Of a stretch of 35,671 nucleotides of DNA, positions 1 through 7,283 are shown piece by piece (position 1 is the stretch's first letter; every line of letters begins with the position of its first letter). Both the position numbers and the translations under genes were made by a program. Location: NCBI GenBank assembly GCA_949299135.1, contig CASFZG010000013.1, forward strand, positions 1 to 35,671, given 5' to 3'. The notes under the pieces are model-generated. The model worked only from the letters and a program-made list of their open reading frames with translations, ran no database searches and was not told the origin of the DNA. This DNA comes from an uncultured Phascolarctobacterium sp. Lineage in GTDB: Bacteria > Bacillota > Negativicutes > Acidaminococcales > Acidaminococcaceae.

Positions 1-80
1 CATCCCGAACACAGAAGTTAAGCCCTTATACGTCGAAAGTACTTGGCTGGAAGCGGCCCGGGAGGATAGATAGCTGCCGG
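1..80 (+). rRNA. rrf: 5S ribosomal RNA, 3' part only
   Basis: The window opens inside a 5S rRNA. The conserved stretch CATCCCGAACACAGAAGTTA is followed by AAGCCC and the closing arm GATAGATAGCTGCCGG. The 5' part lies outside the window, so this is the tail of an rRNA operon read rightward. A strong terminator follows immediately. The exact 3' end is uncertain by a few bases. Confidence 0.93.
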
Positions 81-82
81 TT

Positions 83-122
83 AAAAGAAAAGCACATGCT
101 GAAAGGTATGTGCTTTTCTTTT
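83..122 (+). terminator. rRNA operon terminator
   Basis: Long hairpin: AAGAAAAGCACAT pairs perfectly with ATGTGCTTTTCTT, extended by three more pairs (one G-T, one T-G) around a GAAA tetraloop at 101-104. T residues follow. It sits directly after the 5S gene and ends the rRNA transcript. Confidence 0.9.
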
Positions 123-132
123 ATTTGTATTT

Positions 133-331
133 GTTGCTATCTATCCGGACGGTGTGACTCCGGGAGGCATGGGCCACCTAGCGCTTCAGCGCGTGTGGCA
201 CAGCCCGCACAGCGCAGGCGAGCCGCCGTTTAGTGCCAAGCCGTCAGGCGAAGGCAATAAACGTGCCAGCGAGCCTTCGCAAAGTATGCGACTGAATAAG
301 GAGCATATGGCGCGTGCATAGATAGCTGCCT
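133..331. other. GC-rich structured element of unknown type beside the 5S gene
   Basis: No convincing ORF. The element is bounded by a 9-bp inverted repeat (GCTATCTAT at 136-144, ATAGATAGC at 318-326). Inside are nested hairpins: GCCAC 173-177 with GTGGC 195-199 enclosing GCGC-TTCA-GCGC; and CGTTTA 227-232 with TAAACG 258-263 enclosing TGCC/GGCA and GCC-GTCA-GGC. An alternative pairing is GCGAAGGC 248-255 with GCCTTCGC 273-280. The left arm is the exact complement of the 5S segment GGATAGATAGC (64-74), and the right end repeats ATAGATAGCTGCC of the 5S tail (66-78 versus 318-330). It could be a structured RNA, an intergenic repeat or the scar of a mobile element. Bases 332-421 are AT-rich with nothing recognisable. 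Confidence 0.5.
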
Positions 332-421
332 TCATTATTTTTTCAACTGTAAATATTGTTGCACATATAGCCTTTAAATTTCAGCCTAATCATAAATTTT
401 TCACAATTTACCGCAAAATGC

Positions 422-450
422 TTGACTTAACACTTTTATCCCTTTATTAT
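422..450 (+). promoter_or_regulatory. Promoter of the MFS transporter gene
   Basis: TTGACT (422-427) and TATTAT (445-450) separated by 17 bp match a housekeeping-sigma promoter. Predicted start of transcription is near 457, about 80 bases before the gene. Confidence 0.6.
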
Positions 451-465
451 AGAATTTAATAACCC

Positions 466-475
466 TTGTATACAA
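466..475. promoter_or_regulatory. TTGTATACAA palindromic operator
   Basis: A perfect 10-bp palindrome lies about 10-20 bases downstream of the predicted transcription start of the transporter gene, a position suited to a repressor. The half-site pattern resembles operators of GntR-family regulators (TNGTNNACNA type). No GntR gene is in the window. ACCCTT and AAGGGT flank it (462-467, 485-490) as a further imperfect inverted repeat. Confidence 0.45.
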
Positions 476-538
476 AAATAGGCAAAGGGTAGTTATAATT
501 TTATTTTATTGTAAAGAAATAAGGGGAAGGTGAAAGGG

Positions 539-1786
539 ATGAAAATGACTAATTTTCGCTGGAAGGTTGCCTGGCTGATTTTTGCCATCAGCTTTGTATC
601 TTATATGGACAGGGTAAACCTGTCGGTAGCAACGCCTGTTATTATGCAGGAGTTTGGCTTTAACAAAATTGACATGGGTCTTATTCAATCGTTCTTTTTT
701 GCCGGTTATGCACTGTTCCAGGTGCCGGGCGGCATGATGGCTGAACGTTTTGGGCATCGTCTGACCGGCTCTGTCGCTGTTATCTGGTGGTCTATCTTTA
801 CGGCATTGACGGCAGTTGCCAGCGGTAAGTTTTCGTTTGCAACCGTGCGCTTACTGTTCGGTATCGGCGAGGCGCCGATTTACCCGGCAGCGGCTATTGC
901 AGGCCACAGATGGTTTAACAAAGGCGAAAAGGGTAAAGTCAGTTCCTTTATTTTAAACGGCTGCTTCTTTGGCCCGGTTGTTGGCCCGGCTGTTACCGTG
1001 GCTTTAATGGCAGCGTTGGGCTGGAAAGCAGTTTTCTGGCTGTTCGGTATTATCGGCGTGCTGCTTGGCCTGTTGTGGCTTAAATATGTGCCCGACAGCC
1101 CGGAACAAAGCCCGTATGTTAACGAGGCAGAGCTTGCGCACATCAACGACGGCCGCGAAGAAGCCAAAAACGAAAAACAAATTGCGCCCTGGGGCAAGCT
1201 GCTTAAATCTTCGCAGTTCTGGTCGCTGGGCCTGCAATTTATGATTACCGACTATATTATGTACGTATTTTTGGCATGGTTGCCGATGTATTTAATGGAA
1301 GTACACGGCTTCTCGCTTTCCAAAATGGGCTTGTGGGCAGCTGCTCCCTGGCTTTCGCTGATGGCAGTGGTTTCCTGCTGTGGGTATCTTTCCGATAAGG
1401 CTATTGCCGCAGGTTTTTCGCAGAACCTTGTTAAAACTTCTACCGGCGCTGTCGGCATTCTGTTGTGCGCCTGCACTTTGTTCATCGCTACAAGGACTGC
1501 CGACCCGATGATGAATGTTTTCTGGCTCAGCGTTGCGCTTGGTTCACTCGGTTTGACGATGAGCGCTTCGTGGTCCAGCGTAATCAGCATGGGCGGTCAG
1601 TTTGCGGGTTCCGTATCCGGCTGGATGAACTTCTGGGGTAACATAGGCGGCGTTTTGGCACCGAGCGTTACCGCGTGGGTTGCAACTACTTACGGTTGGC
1701 AGGCTGCGCTGGTTGTCACTGCGGTTTCCGGCATCGCCGGTGCGGTGCTGTGGCTGTTTGTAAAACCGGATAAAGCCATCGTATAA
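539..1786 (+). CDS. MFS transporter, anion:cation symporter (ACS)-like family
   Basis: About 415 residues with roughly twelve hydrophobic segments, the size and layout of a major facilitator. The first helix carries SYMDRVNLSVA, the Asp-Arg motif typical of the ACS branch, which takes up organic anions such as hexuronates, galactonate, glucarate, tartrate and sialate. The loop between helices 2 and 3 has GGMMAERFGHR, the family motif A. In-frame starts are GTG 530, ATG 539 and ATG 545. I chose 539 because AAGGTG sits six bases upstream; 545 is also possible. It stands alone under its own promoter and the TTGTATACAA palindrome, and ends at a terminator shared with the convergent LysR gene. Family is firm; substrate cannot be told from sequence, though an organic acid is likely. 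Confidence 0.85.
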   Translation: MKMTNFRWKVAWLIFAISFVSYMDRVNLSVATPVIMQEFGFNKIDMGLIQSFFFAGYALFQVPGGMMAERFGHRLTGSVAVIWWSIFTALTAVASGKFSFATVRLLFGIGEAPIYPAAAIAGHRWFNKGEKGKVSSFILNGCFFGPVVGPAVTVALMAALGWKAVFWLFGIIGVLLGLLWLKYVPDSPEQSPYVNEAELAHINDGREEAKNEKQIAPWGKLLKSSQFWSLGLQFMITDYIMYVFLAWLPMYLMEVHGFSLSKMGLWAAAPWLSLMAVVSCCGYLSDKAIAAGFSQNLVKTSTGAVGILLCACTLFIATRTADPMMNVFWLSVALGSLGLTMSASWSSVISMGGQFAGSVSGWMNFWGNIGGVLAPSVTAWVATTYGWQAALVVTAVSGIAGAVLWLFVKPDKAIV

Positions 1787-1799
1787 ACTTAAACAAAAA

Positions 1800-1838
1800 C
1801 AGAGGATAACAGTGCAAACTGCTATCCTCTATTTTTTT
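1800..1838. terminator. Bidirectional terminator between the MFS and LysR genes
   Basis: AGAGGATA...TATCCTCT, extended by CAGT/ACTG past one A-C mismatch, with a GCAA loop. T run at 1832-1838 on the plus strand; on the minus strand the same hairpin is followed by TTTTTG. It serves the convergent genes on both sides. Confidence 0.85.
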
Positions 1839-2724
1839 ATGTATTGATTTCGTTTTTCAGGTATTCCAGAAACTTTTGCGAAGCCTTGGAGAAAATCTGG
1901 TATTTTTTCCAGACGAGATTTAAATTTATGCGCAGTTCCGGTTTCAGCGGGCGGAAGCATAAATCGCTGTCGCTGCCGGTGTTGGCAAGTTTGTCCAGCG
2001 TCAGCGTATAGCCAAAGCCTTCGCGCGTCATAATGGCTGCGTTATAAACAAGGTTATAGGTGGCAACCACATTTAAATCTTGTATCTGTTTTTTGCCCCA
2101 ACGGTTGATATCTTCCTGTACCAGCGCCTGCCGCGACATAATCAGCGGCAGCCCTTGCAAATCCTGCGGCGTAATAAAATCCTTTGCCGCAAGTTTGTCG
2201 CTTTTGCGCATAATCAGCCCCCATGTATCGTAGGCGGGCAGTTTTAAATAATCGTATTTGTCGATGTTTGCCGACGTGATAAAAATGCCGAAATCCAGCA
2301 GCCCTTTTTCCATGCGTTCCGACACGTCTTCGGCGTTGCCGCTGTATAAATGAAAATGGATGTCCGGGTAATCCTGCCGCAGTTTAACGGCGGTTTTGGC
2401 AATAATGCGCATGGCGTCGCTTTCGCCGCAGCCAATGTAAACATCGCCGCTGACGGCGTCGTCTGCTGCTAAAAATTCAGCTTCGGTTTTATCTGCCAGT
2501 GCTACAATTTCTTCCGCACGTTTACGCAGGCGCATGCCGTCCTCGGTAAGCATTATTTTGCGGTTGCGCTTGCCGCGGATTAAGAGCTGTTTGCCAAGTT
2601 CTTCTTCCAAATCCATCAGCTGGCGCGATAAAGTTGGCTGCGTGATATGTAGAAATTCCGCTGCGTCGGATATGCTTTCTTCGCGCGCGACGGCGAGAAA
2701 ATAGCGCAGTACCCTCAATTCCAT
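1837..2724 (-). CDS. LysR-family transcriptional regulator
   Basis: 295 residues, the usual length of the family. The N-terminus is a winged helix-turn-helix (MELRVLRYFLAVAREESISD, then ITQPTLSRQLMDLEEELG), followed by a periplasmic-binding-protein-like effector domain from about residue 90. The start is the ATG at 2724: GGGAGGTG lies about six bases upstream, whereas a longer in-frame TTG start at 2745 has none. It is divergent from the small gene at 2855 and the flavodoxin-like gene behind it, so by the usual LysR arrangement those are its likeliest targets; the convergent MFS gene is less likely. Effector unknown. Confidence 0.88.
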   Translation of the reverse strand: MELRVLRYFLAVAREESISDAAEFLHITQPTLSRQLMDLEEELGKQLLIRGKRNRKIMLTEDGMRLRKRAEEIVALADKTEAEFLAADDAVSGDVYIGCGESDAMRIIAKTAVKLRQDYPDIHFHLYSGNAEDVSERMEKGLLDFGIFITSANIDKYDYLKLPAYDTWGLIMRKSDKLAAKDFITPQDLQGLPLIMSRQALVQEDINRWGKKQIQDLNVVATYNLVYNAAIMTREGFGYTLTLDKLANTGSDSDLCFRPLKPELRINLNLVWKKYQIFSKASQKFLEYLKNEINT

Positions 2725-2802
2725 AAAAGCACCTCCCGTTACCAAAATTATAAGCTGTAATTATATGCCCGTCAAGCATGAAGCTTAATTCAATATAGGT
2801 AT

Positions 2803-2831
2803 TTGATGATAAAAACGCGAAAGATTATACT
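2803..2831 (+). promoter_or_regulatory. Promoter of the 2855-4096 gene set
   Basis: TTGATG (2803-2808), 17-bp spacer, TATACT (2826-2831). It lies in the divergent region next to the LysR gene and would start transcription about 18 bases before the TTG start codon at 2855. Confidence 0.55.
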
Positions 2832-2854
2832 ATTTATCAGAAGGGGGCGGTATT

Positions 2855-3091
2855 TTGCAAAAGGACGAAGCATCTGCGCTGGCGCTGATTTTAAAAGACT
2901 GCGGCTGTGCACGCCAACTGATTGACGAGTGTATCAGGATAAAGGCAGGCAGCGGCGAAAAAGAGCTTTTGCCGGTTTTACAGCAGCAGCGTTACCGCCT
3001 TTTGGATAAAATCCATGAGGAACAGCAAAAGCTGGACGTTTTGGATTATGTAATTTTCAGGCTTAAACAGGGAGGGCTTAAAAATGTCTAA
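2855..3091 (+). CDS. Small helical protein of unknown function
   Basis: 78 residues. I do not recognise a named family. The C-terminal half (about residues 38-72) is a strongly helical, charged heptad-like stretch (QQQRYRLLDKIHEEQQKLDV) like the dimerisation helix found at the end of MerR-type regulators, but there is no DNA-binding domain. Two Cys residues lie in KDCGCAR near the N-terminus. The start codon is TTG at 2855, supported by AAGGGGGCGG just upstream. It overlaps the flavodoxin-like gene by eight bases, so the two are translated together and probably work together. Confidence 0.65.
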   Translation: MQKDEASALALILKDCGCARQLIDECIRIKAGSGEKELLPVLQQQRYRLLDKIHEEQQKLDVLDYVIFRLKQGGLKNV

Positions 3092-3623
3092 AAATATTCT
3101 TGTAATTTCCAGTAGCTTAAGGGGCGGCAGCAACTCCGATATTTTAGCGGACGAATTTATCTGCGGTGCGCGCGAGGCAGGCAATAAAGTGGAGAAAATC
3201 AGCCTGTGCGGCAAAAATATTAAATTTTGCATTGGCTGTCTGGCATGCCAGCAAACCGGCAGCTGCGTGCTGAAAGATGACATGGCGGAAATTTTGCCTG
3301 TTATGCAGCAGGCAGATGTAATTTGCTTTGCGTCGCCGGTGTATTTTTACGATATGTGCGGGCAATTGAAAACTTTTTTAGACCGTACCAACCCGCTGTT
3401 TCCGTCTGAATATAAGTTCAGGGACATTTACTTTTTACTGACTGCTGCGGATAGGGAACCGACGGCAGCAGAAGGACCGCTTAAAGGCTTGCAGGGGTGG
3501 ATAGACTGCTTTGAAAAGGCAAAGTTAAAAGGCGTTGTGTGCGGTTTGGGCGTAGAAAAACCGGGCTACGTTAAAGCCATGCCTGCTATGGCAGAAGCTT
3601 ATGAATTGGGCAGAAATGTATGA
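3084..3623 (+). CDS. Flavodoxin-fold NAD(P)H-dependent FMN reductase family protein
   Basis: 179 residues. The N-terminal strand-loop NILVISSSLRGGSNS is the FMN-phosphate loop of the NADPH-dependent FMN reductase/iron-sulfur flavoprotein family. Next comes a cysteine group CIGCLACQQTGSC (about residues 47-59), which in related proteins may hold an Fe-S cluster or form disulfides, then ASPVYFYDMCGQLKTFLDR, the flavin-edge motif. It probably transfers electrons or reduces quinones or xenobiotics in the cytoplasm. It overlaps the preceding small gene by 8 bp and the next gene by 4 bp (ATGA), so this is one operon. The exact electron acceptor is unknown. Confidence 0.85.
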   Translation: MSKNILVISSSLRGGSNSDILADEFICGAREAGNKVEKISLCGKNIKFCIGCLACQQTGSCVLKDDMAEILPVMQQADVICFASPVYFYDMCGQLKTFLDRTNPLFPSEYKFRDIYFLLTAADREPTAAEGPLKGLQGWIDCFEKAKLKGVVCGLGVEKPGYVKAMPAMAEAYELGRNV

Positions 3624-4096
3624 GGAAGAAATTAAACTTTGCAATTTTGTTTTATGTTTTATTGATAGCATTGGGCGTTTCCGACTGTGCGCATGGTACT
3701 GGGCAGTTTGAAAATGCGCCGGTAAATAAAATAGAGGGTGAACATAAAATGCAGACGCTGAAAATAAATATTAACGGGCAGCGGTTTACAGCAATGTTAT
3801 ATGATAATGCAGCAACACAGAAACTGGTGCAGAATCTGCCGGTGACTTTAAATATGAAAGATTTACACGGCAACGAAAAATATTATTATCTGGATACTTC
3901 GCTGCCTGCAAAAGCACAGCACATAGGTAAAATTAACACCGGTGACATCATGCTGTTCGGCAGTGATTGTCTGGTTGTGTTTTACGAAAGTTTCAATACT
4001 TCGTACAGCTATACGCCCATAGGTAAAATAGAAAACGCTGCCAGACTGAAAAAAGCTGTTGGACGAGGCAGCGTTAAAGTAGAATTTAGTTTGTAA
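3620..4096 (+). CDS. Cyclophilin-like fold protein with an N-terminal export signal
   Basis: 158 residues. Residues 1-23 are a basic start plus hydrophobic core ending LLIALGVSDC, a signal peptide with a possible lipobox; Asp just before the Cys is unusual, so lipidation is uncertain. From about residue 45 the sequence (LKININGQRFTAMLYDN, then LPAKAQHIGKINTGDIMLF) matches the cyclophilin-like beta-barrel family seen in many anaerobes next to flavodoxins. That family lacks proven prolyl isomerase activity. It starts within the stop of the flavodoxin-like gene (ATGA at 3620-3623), so the redox protein and this exported partner are co-translated. Role unknown. Confidence 0.75.
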   Translation: MRKKLNFAILFYVLLIALGVSDCAHGTGQFENAPVNKIEGEHKMQTLKININGQRFTAMLYDNAATQKLVQNLPVTLNMKDLHGNEKYYYLDTSLPAKAQHIGKINTGDIMLFGSDCLVVFYESFNTSYSYTPIGKIENAARLKKAVGRGSVKVEFSL

Positions 4097-4109
4097 TGGG
4101 AGCAGAAAT

Positions 4110-4955
4110 ATGCAGATTTTTCAAAACGAAACTTTTGATGCGGAACGCGCCTTGTACGGCGTGCATAGTGCGCAGGTAATAAATTGCGAATTTGCGGGAC
4201 CGGCTGACGGTGAATCGGCGTTGAAGGAATGTAGTAATATACAAATAGATAACTGCCGTTTCCTGCTGCGCTATCCGCTGTGGCATCTGCATGGCGGCAG
4301 CATGAAGGGCAGTGTAATGACTGATAGCTGCCGTGCCGCAATGTGGTACGATAAAGATTTTACTATTGAAAACAGTAAAATCGGCGGCATTAAAGCCGTG
4401 CGCGAATGTGATAACACGTTGCTGAAAAATTGTGATATCAGTTCCGAAGAATTTGGCTGGTTCTGCCGTAAAATGCAGATTGAAAACAGCAAGCTGATTT
4501 CGGTTTATCCGTTTTTGCAGAGCCGTGATTTGGAAATTGACGGTCTTGACATGCAGGCAAAATACAGTTTTCAGTATGTTGAAAATGTAACGATAAAAAA
4601 CTCGGTGCTGGATACGAAGGACGCTTTCTGGCGCAGCAAAAACGTAACGGTTATCGACAGCGTGGTAAAGGGTGAATATCTGGCGTGGTATTCTGAGAAC
4701 CTGCATTTAATACGCTGTAAAATTATCGGCACGCAGCCGCTGTGTTATGCTAAAGGGCTGGTGTTGGAGGACTGCACGACAGAAGGCTGTGACCTTGCGT
4801 TTGAGTACAGTGATGTTAAGGCCGATATCAAAGGCAGTATCATCAGCGTAAAAAATCCGCACAGTGGTTATATCCGCGCGAGCGCGATTGGCGAAATTAT
4901 TTTGGATGAGCATCAGGCAACAGGCGGCACCTGCAAAATTACAACTGTAAAATAA
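4110..4955 (+). CDS. DUF3737 family right-handed beta-helix protein
   Basis: 281 residues built from repeating short strands with Asn/Asp/Cys at turns (for example VINCEF, IDNCRF, IENSKI, LKNCDI, IENSKL, IKNSVL, VIDSVV), the signature of a right-handed parallel beta-helix. The conserved stretches LWHLHGGSMKGSVMTDSCRAAMWYDKD and QYVENVTIKNSV fit DUF3737. No signal peptide, so cytoplasmic. The start ATG at 4110 follows the previous stop by 13 bases with GGGAG upstream, so it may be part of the same transcript. Members often lie near redox or detoxification genes, but no biochemical role is established. Confidence 0.8.
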   Translation: MQIFQNETFDAERALYGVHSAQVINCEFAGPADGESALKECSNIQIDNCRFLLRYPLWHLHGGSMKGSVMTDSCRAAMWYDKDFTIENSKIGGIKAVRECDNTLLKNCDISSEEFGWFCRKMQIENSKLISVYPFLQSRDLEIDGLDMQAKYSFQYVENVTIKNSVLDTKDAFWRSKNVTVIDSVVKGEYLAWYSENLHLIRCKIIGTQPLCYAKGLVLEDCTTEGCDLAFEYSDVKADIKGSIISVKNPHSGYIRASAIGEIILDEHQATGGTCKITTVK

Positions 4956-4958
4956 ATA

Positions 4959-5010
4959 AAGCAGAGCTTAAAGTAAGCATTATAGCTTGCTTCGGCTCTG
5001 CTTTTTGTTT
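4959..5010. terminator. Bidirectional terminator between convergent genes
   Basis: AAGCAGAGC (4959-4967) pairs with GCTCTGCTT (4995-5003), with a second inner stem AAGTAAGC/GCTTGCTT. T run at 5002-5006. It ends the DUF3737 gene and, on the other strand, the iron-sulfur protein gene whose stop is at 5009. Confidence 0.85.
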
Positions 5011-6097
5011 ATTGCGGCAAAATTTCCTGTTCCAGTTCTTTTAAGGTTTTGCGGTCGAGGTTGTCAAAAAAGTACTGGCGTTTGGGGTGCAGCCCCAGAG
5101 ATTTGCTGACGGCGACGTTGTACTGCGCGCCTTTGGCAAAATCGGTGCTGATTAAACTTGCGGCTGATTTAACATCATCAAACAGCTGCTGTCCTTTAGC
5201 GGTGTTGATAAGCACCAGCGTTACGCCATTATCGTCGTCAAATTCGGGGAATTGTTTATCAACGCCCCAATAATCGGCAATGGTAATATCCGCCAGGCTG
5301 CGTTTATTGTTAAAGGCGCAGTCCGCACAGCTGGGGCGGATGCTGACGTTGTTCAAAAACAGGCGCATATAGGTTTCCTGCCGTTTGGGTGCGCCAAAGC
5401 GCTGATGTTCCGTTAAAAACAGCGTTTCGCCATGTTTCCAGCCGTTGGCTTTGTCGCGGAACTTAACCTGCTGCACTGCTTCACCGGCAGCGGCGGCAAG
5501 TTCCTGCAAATGTTTGTTGTAAACTTTGGCGCTGGGCACGCCATGGCAGACGACATCGACGGTGAAAAGATTTTCGTAATCCTTCATTAAAAAGCCTTTC
5601 AGCCCGGCAATCTGGCAGGGCGTGCCGCTGAACAGCACGGGTTTGCCGGAGTTTAAAAGTGTGCGTACCTGTTTAAAAACGCCGTCCATTTTGCTTTGCA
5701 CATATTTGCTGCCGCGCAGTTTTGGCAATGCGTCCGTACTTTCAATGGCGGTATGATGTACCTGCAAATTTTCGTCCAGCTCTGCGCCGAACACTGTGCC
5801 GCCGTTATTTAATACCCATTCTGCAAACAGCGTAAACATCCCGCCGCTGCTGCTGGTAAAGCGTACACTGTCGTCGCTGTTTTTAGCGCCGTATACATTC
5901 AGCACATCGTGCTGCGCCGGTTTATGCAAAAGCGGGCAAACTTTTTCGCACAGCCCGCAGTTAATGCAATTTGCTTCGTCAATCTGCGGGTAGCAAAAGC
6001 CTTCGCTGTCCGGCGTCATGGCAATGCAGCCCTTGGGGCAGATGCTGGCACAGGCAGTGCAGCCGCAGCAGTTTTGCTTGGAAGTCAGTTTTAGCAT
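5009..6097 (-). CDS. Coenzyme F420 hydrogenase/dehydrogenase beta subunit (FrhB)-like iron-sulfur protein
   Basis: About 362 residues. Two ferredoxin-type clusters open the protein: CCGCTACASICPKGC and CINCGLCEKVCP, each able to bind a 4Fe-4S cluster. They are followed by the FrhB N- and C-terminal domains, with FTSSSGGMFT, FSGTPCQIAGLKGFL and CADCAFNNKRSLADITIADYWG as landmarks. The family moves electrons through flavin and Fe-S centres; in bacteria without F420 the partner is usually ferredoxin or unknown. The start ATG at 6097 has AAGGTG six bases upstream; a GTG at 6106 is less well placed. It lies 15 bases behind the LysR gene on the same strand, so the two form one transcript facing the CoA-transferase/mutase operon. 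Substrate unknown. Confidence 0.85.
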   Translation of the reverse strand: MLKLTSKQNCCGCTACASICPKGCIAMTPDSEGFCYPQIDEANCINCGLCEKVCPLLHKPAQHDVLNVYGAKNSDDSVRFTSSSGGMFTLFAEWVLNNGGTVFGAELDENLQVHHTAIESTDALPKLRGSKYVQSKMDGVFKQVRTLLNSGKPVLFSGTPCQIAGLKGFLMKDYENLFTVDVVCHGVPSAKVYNKHLQELAAAAGEAVQQVKFRDKANGWKHGETLFLTEHQRFGAPKRQETYMRLFLNNVSIRPSCADCAFNNKRSLADITIADYWGVDKQFPEFDDDNGVTLVLINTAKGQQLFDDVKSAASLISTDFAKGAQYNVAVSKSLGLHPKRQYFFDNLDRKTLKELEQEILPQ

Positions 6098-6112
6098 GGT
6101 TGACACCTTCTT

Positions 6113-6997
6113 TTAATTAAAATTTTCCAAAAAGAAATTAACAAAGGTTTTGGCAACGGTAGAAAGCGGCCTGCCCTTAACGACGGACAGCGTTTTTTCT
6201 ACAAAAAGGCGCTCATCCTCAATCTGCTTGGGCACAAGGCATTCGTCAAAAATTTCGTAGCGTTCGGCAGGCACAATAGCGACGCCGATATTTTGCGTTG
6301 CCCACGCGATGGTGGAGAGCTTGGTGGTGTTAATGCTTAAAACCTGCGGCAAAAGGCGCGAATCGTTGCAGGTGTTTAAAAACAGCGTGCTGCACCCGCG
6401 TGACAGGCAAAGCGGCACGTCCTCCAAATCGTCCAGCAGGATGTGCGGCTTGGTGCCTTGCAGATAGGGGCTGTCCTTATGGAACAGGGCAATCAAACGG
6501 TCGCGTTTGCGGTAAATGGTTTCAAAGCGGTTCACCTGCAAAAGCGGCGCGTTGGCGATGCCGATTTCTGTTTTGCCGTCCAGCAGCTGCTGGGTCTGTT
6601 CGTCGATAGGAACTTCGTACAGCTCGTAGTTTATCTGCGGGTACTGGCGCGAAAATTTACTGAGGTAATTTTTAATGAAGGAAATGGACATCGACGGCGA
6701 CAGGCTTAAACGCAGCGTACCGCTGAAGCCGCCCGCGCAGTCGGCAATTTCCTTGATGATGTTGTCCTCGGTAGAGCAGATATATTTTGCTTTGTTGTAC
6801 AAAATGCAGCCTGCTTCTGTAAGCTCTACTGTGTGCCCGCCGCGTTTTAAGTTTAACAGCGGCGTGCCGAATTTTTTCTGCAAGGTTTTCAGCTGGTTGC
6901 TGAGTGCCGGTTGGGCAACTGCTACGCGTTTTGCTGCGGCGGAGATGCTTCCGGCTTCGACGATAGCGATAAAATTGCGGTAATATTCTATGTTCAT
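6113..6997 (-). CDS. LysR-family transcriptional regulator of the divergent mutase operon (probable)
   Basis: 294 residues. N-terminal helix-turn-helix (AGSISAAAKRVAVAQPALSN, then QLKTLQKKFG) and a C-terminal effector domain from about residue 88 (GTLRLSLSPSMSISF). AAGGAG lies about seven bases before the ATG at 6997. The gene is transcribed away from the CoA-transferase/mutase/MmgE operon with a 286-bp intergenic region that contains a long inverted repeat. This head-to-head arrangement is the classic one for LysR control, so I infer that it senses an intermediate or substrate of that operon. It is upstream of, and probably co-transcribed with, the FrhB-like gene. Confidence 0.88.
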   Translation of the reverse strand: MNIEYYRNFIAIVEAGSISAAAKRVAVAQPALSNQLKTLQKKFGTPLLNLKRGGHTVELTEAGCILYNKAKYICSTEDNIIKEIADCAGGFSGTLRLSLSPSMSISFIKNYLSKFSRQYPQINYELYEVPIDEQTQQLLDGKTEIGIANAPLLQVNRFETIYRKRDRLIALFHKDSPYLQGTKPHILLDDLEDVPLCLSRGCSTLFLNTCNDSRLLPQVLSINTTKLSTIAWATQNIGVAIVPAERYEIFDECLVPKQIEDERLFVEKTLSVVKGRPLSTVAKTFVNFFLENFN

Positions 6998-7167
6998 GGC
7001 TGCTCCTTAAAAATTTTTTAGCTTAAGCTGATTATACTACAAAAACGTAAATATATAAAGATATAGCAAAAACAGCTAAGTTGTATCAAATTTAATTATA
7101 AGTTTAACGCCGCTGCGTAAAAATTACTGCCTTCGTTTGCTGAAAACCAAAAATTTTTGCGCAATGC

Positions 7168-7236
7168 CGCTAAAACATATAATGAATTTTTATTTTTATT
7201 GCAAGAAAACAGTATTTTACATTATATGTTTTTGCG
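7168..7236. promoter_or_regulatory. Long inverted repeat in the LysR/mutase-operon divergent region
   Basis: Left arm 7168-7184 (CGCTAAAACATATAATG) and right arm 7220-7236 (CATTATATGTTTTTGCG) are complementary at 16 of 17 positions, 13 of them consecutive, with a 35-bp centre. The right arm overlaps the predicted -35 box of the CoA-transferase gene. A TTGCGCAA palindrome sits just upstream at 7157-7164. This is a strong candidate for a regulator binding site, most simply for the divergent LysR protein. A cruciform or transcript hairpin is an alternative. On the minus strand ATTATA at 7031-7036 gives a -10 (TATAAT) for the LysR gene. Confidence 0.6.
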
Positions 7237-7260
7237 TTTACACTATAAGTAAGATATAAG
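7232..7260 (+). promoter_or_regulatory. Probable promoter of the CoA-transferase/mutase operon
   Basis: TTGCGT (7232-7237), 17-bp spacer, TATAAG (7255-7260). The -35 is weak and overlaps the right arm of the inverted repeat, as expected for a promoter that needs an activator or is blocked by a repressor. The transcript would begin roughly 17 bases before the ATG. Confidence 0.4.
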
Positions 7261-7283
7261 TGAATGCGAAAGAAGGGAGAAAA

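Noticed and set aside
3620..4096. Calling the cyclophilin-like protein a peptidyl-prolyl isomerase.
   Set aside because: The active-site residues of true cyclophilins are not evident; only the fold family is supported.
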